Origin: Pinirhizobacter soli
GTDB taxonomy: Bacteria; Pseudomonadota; Gammaproteobacteria; Xanthomonadales; Rhodanobacteraceae
NCBI RefSeq assembly: GCF_015905305.1
Contig: NZ_JADZLQ010000002.1
Span: 310,001 to 374,000 of the forward strand
Direction of reading: 5' to 3'
DNA: 64,000 nt
The position numbers and the translations under genes were made by a program. The notes beneath the pieces were generated by a model, which was not told where the DNA came from, did no database searches, and saw only the letters and a program-made list of their open reading frames with translations. Below are positions 62,580 through 64,000 of the stretch, piece by piece; the first letter of the stretch is position 1; each line of letters starts with the position of its first letter.

Positions 62580-63533
62580 TTAGGCCAGGCGCCCGGCTAA
62601 CGCGTCGGTGGCTTCCACCAGCGCATCGACGATGGCCGGGTCGCCCGCACTATGCCCTGCCAGCACCACGCGCAAGCTTGCCTCGGGCCAGGCCTTCGAC
62701 AGGTCGTATGCGCTCTTCATCGGACAGATGATGTCGTAGCGGCCCTGCACGATGGTGGCGGGGATCTGGCGGATGCGATCGATGTCGCGCAGTAGCTGGC
62801 CCGGTTCCAGGAACAACTGGTGGCGGAAATAGTGCGCCTCGGCACGGGCCACGCTCAACGACACAAACGGTTCTTCGAAGTGACCGGCTTCTTCCGGATC
62901 GTGCACAAGCGTGGTGCTGCCGCCTTCCCAGTAGCCCCATGCCTTCGCCGCGGCCAAGCGTACCGATTCATCGTCGCTGTCCAGGCGTCGCCAGTACGCA
63001 TCGATCATGTTGCCGCGCTCGGCCTCGGGGATATGCGCCAGGTAGGTTTCCCAGCGCTCGGGGAAAATCCAATGCGCGCCGCCGTCGAGCTCGTTGAACC
63101 AGCGCACTTCGCCGGGACGGCCCAGAAAGATGCCGCGCAGCACCAGGCCCAGCACGCGATCGGGATGGGCCTGCGCATAGGCCAGTGACAGCGTCGAACC
63201 CCACGAGCCGCCAAATACCGCCCAGCGGGAAATACCAAGATGCCCACGGATCGCTTCCATGTCGGCGACCAGATGGGCGGTGGTGTTGCCCTGCATCTCC
63301 GCATGGGGCGTGGACTTCCCTGCCCCGCGCTGGTCGAACAACACGATGTGGTAACGCGCCGGGTCGAAGTAGCGGCGGTGGTTGGGCGATACGCCTGCCC
63401 CGGGGCCTCCATGCACGAACAACACCGGCAGGCCGTCGGGGTTGCCGCACTCCTCCACATGCAATTCGTGGATGTCGTCGGCGCGCAGCCTGAACGTGCG
63501 ATACGGTTCGATCTCTGGATACAGTTCGCGCAC
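62580..63533 (-). CDS. pip: Prolyl aminopeptidase
   Basis: Removes N-terminal proline from peptides in the cytoplasm. The 317-residue alpha/beta hydrolase has the oxyanion motif VHGGPGAGV, the nucleophile elbow GGSWGSTL (Ser near 111), the cap domain and a C-terminal Asp-His pair (QGRYDIICPMKS, LAGHSAGD). GTG 63533 is preceded by TAGGA at 5 nt; an in-frame upstream start is less likely. Length fits the S33 family (about 310-320). Confidence 0.93.
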   Translation of the reverse strand: MRELYPEIEPYRTFRLRADDIHELHVEECGNPDGLPVLFVHGGPGAGVSPNHRRYFDPARYHIVLFDQRGAGKSTPHAEMQGNTTAHLVADMEAIRGHLGISRWAVFGGSWGSTLSLAYAQAHPDRVLGLVLRGIFLGRPGEVRWFNELDGGAHWIFPERWETYLAHIPEAERGNMIDAYWRRLDSDDESVRLAAAKAWGYWEGGSTTLVHDPEEAGHFEEPFVSLSVARAEAHYFRHQLFLEPGQLLRDIDRIRQIPATIVQGRYDIICPMKSAYDLSKAWPEASLRVVLAGHSAGDPAIVDALVEATDALAGRLA

Positions 63534-63596
63534 GGGAATCCTACCTTGGGTACTGCGCGAGCATAGCGACGCCATGCATCGGCGGGAAGGGCAAGC

Positions 63597-64000
63597 TCAA
63601 CCCGGGCAAGCCACCTTAGGTTCGGGCGCGGGCCTGGGGATGGCAAGGAATACCGTGCTCCATAGCTGGGCGGCGTTGGACTCATCGGCATCCGCGCCGC
63701 TGGCACCGAAGGCGGCAACCTGGTACTTGCCCTGCGCATGTCGCCAGGACCAAAGTTCCGAGCTTTGCACGCTCGCCGTGGCGTCGATGGCCTTCCACAG
63801 GCAGGTTTGCGCGGCGCGCAGATGGCTGCGCGTAGTGGCGGGAATATCGTGGCGCTCGAGCTGGCGTGCCAAGCCCGCCGCCGTCAGTGCCTGCTGCCAC
63901 GACCAGATCACCGTGCCGTGGTAGGCGCCGGAGCCGAAGCGCGACTGCACATCGCCCTCGGCGAAGGCGGGGTTGGCTACCAGCATGCCCACCGGCGTCA
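63597..64000 (-). CDS. C-terminal part of an (alpha/alpha)6 glycosidase-like protein, cut by window edge
   Basis: The reading frame is open to the window edge, so at least 130 C-terminal residues of a larger minus-strand protein are seen. The GSGAYHGTVIWSWQQALTA segment is typical of the last helices of amylo-alpha-1,6-glucosidase/GH-like (alpha/alpha)6 barrels, and a Cys-containing tail VACPG ends it. It may belong with the glycoside hydrolases upstream, but the family cannot be named from this part. Confidence 0.5.
   Translation of the reverse strand, partial: TPVGMLVANPAFAEGDVQSRFGSGAYHGTVIWSWQQALTAAGLARQLERHDIPATTRSHLRAAQTCLWKAIDATASVQSSELWSWRHAQGKYQVAAFGASGADADESNAAQLWSTVFLAIPRPAPEPKVACPG

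Noticed and set aside
1-64000. CRISPR arrays, insertion sequences, prophage or integrative elements
   Set aside because: No regularly spaced repeats, transposase, integrase or phage genes were seen; the tRNA genes have no adjacent integrase or partial tRNA copy.

Overview
High-GC gammaproteobacterial chromosome. The lexA2-imuA-imuB-dnaE2 mutagenesis cassette with a GTACATTTGTAC LexA box, together with the DUF1249, ppsR/ppsA and CPA2 antiporter neighbours, points to the Xanthomonadales/Lysobacterales, probably a Luteibacter/Dyella-like Rhodanobacteraceae. That placement is inference from content; no rRNA is present. No insertion sequence, phage, integron or CRISPR array was seen. Coding density is high and several convergent gene pairs overlap at their 3' ends.

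Layout. 1-4000: truncated UDP-glucose dehydrogenase, an FKBP-type prolyl isomerase with a strong terminator, a CPA2 antiporter, and a tRNA operon (Ala-GGC, Glu-TTC, Asp-GTC) with a clear promoter and terminator. 4000-8000: DUF1249 and ppsR divergent from ppsA, with a LacI-type palindrome between them. 8000-16000: secreted enzymes (Tat-exported intradiol dioxygenase, alpha/beta hydrolase, six-hairpin protein, GH27 alpha-galactosidase, two-lobed aspartic protease), the RhtA exporter and a DUF4386 membrane protein. 16000-18500: MFS-HAD-DeoR operon. 18500-24500: SOS mutagenesis operon lexA2-imuA-imuB-dnaE2. 24500-33600: small envelope proteins, glutaminyl cyclase, a molybdenum group (mobA, fdhD, YdeP-type oxidoreductase), pirin, M13 peptidase.

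33600-40200: LysR regulator divergent from a six-gene operon (acyl-CoA dehydrogenase, APH-type phosphotransferase, histidine phosphatase, two SDRs, medium-chain reductase). The gene content resembles the phosphorylation route for 4-hydroxyacyl-CoA known from levulinate degradation and from the fused ACAD10/11 proteins, and is the best candidate here for an incompletely described pathway. 40200-45200: FAD monooxygenase, hydrolase, DJ-1-like protein, P-loop kinase-like protein, KirBac potassium channel. 45200-50000: a tight minus-strand cluster lemA, M48 protease with TerB-like tail, zinc-ribbon protein, L,D-transpeptidase, DUF5671 and a small membrane protein, suggesting an envelope maintenance unit. 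50000-59100: carbohydrate block with an (alpha/alpha)6 glycosidase, a beta-propeller/GGDEF sensor and a GH78 rhamnosidase. 59100-64000: small secreted protein, methyltransferase, aldo-keto reductase, ArsB/SLC13-like permease, prolyl aminopeptidase, and the C-terminal part of another glycosidase-like protein.
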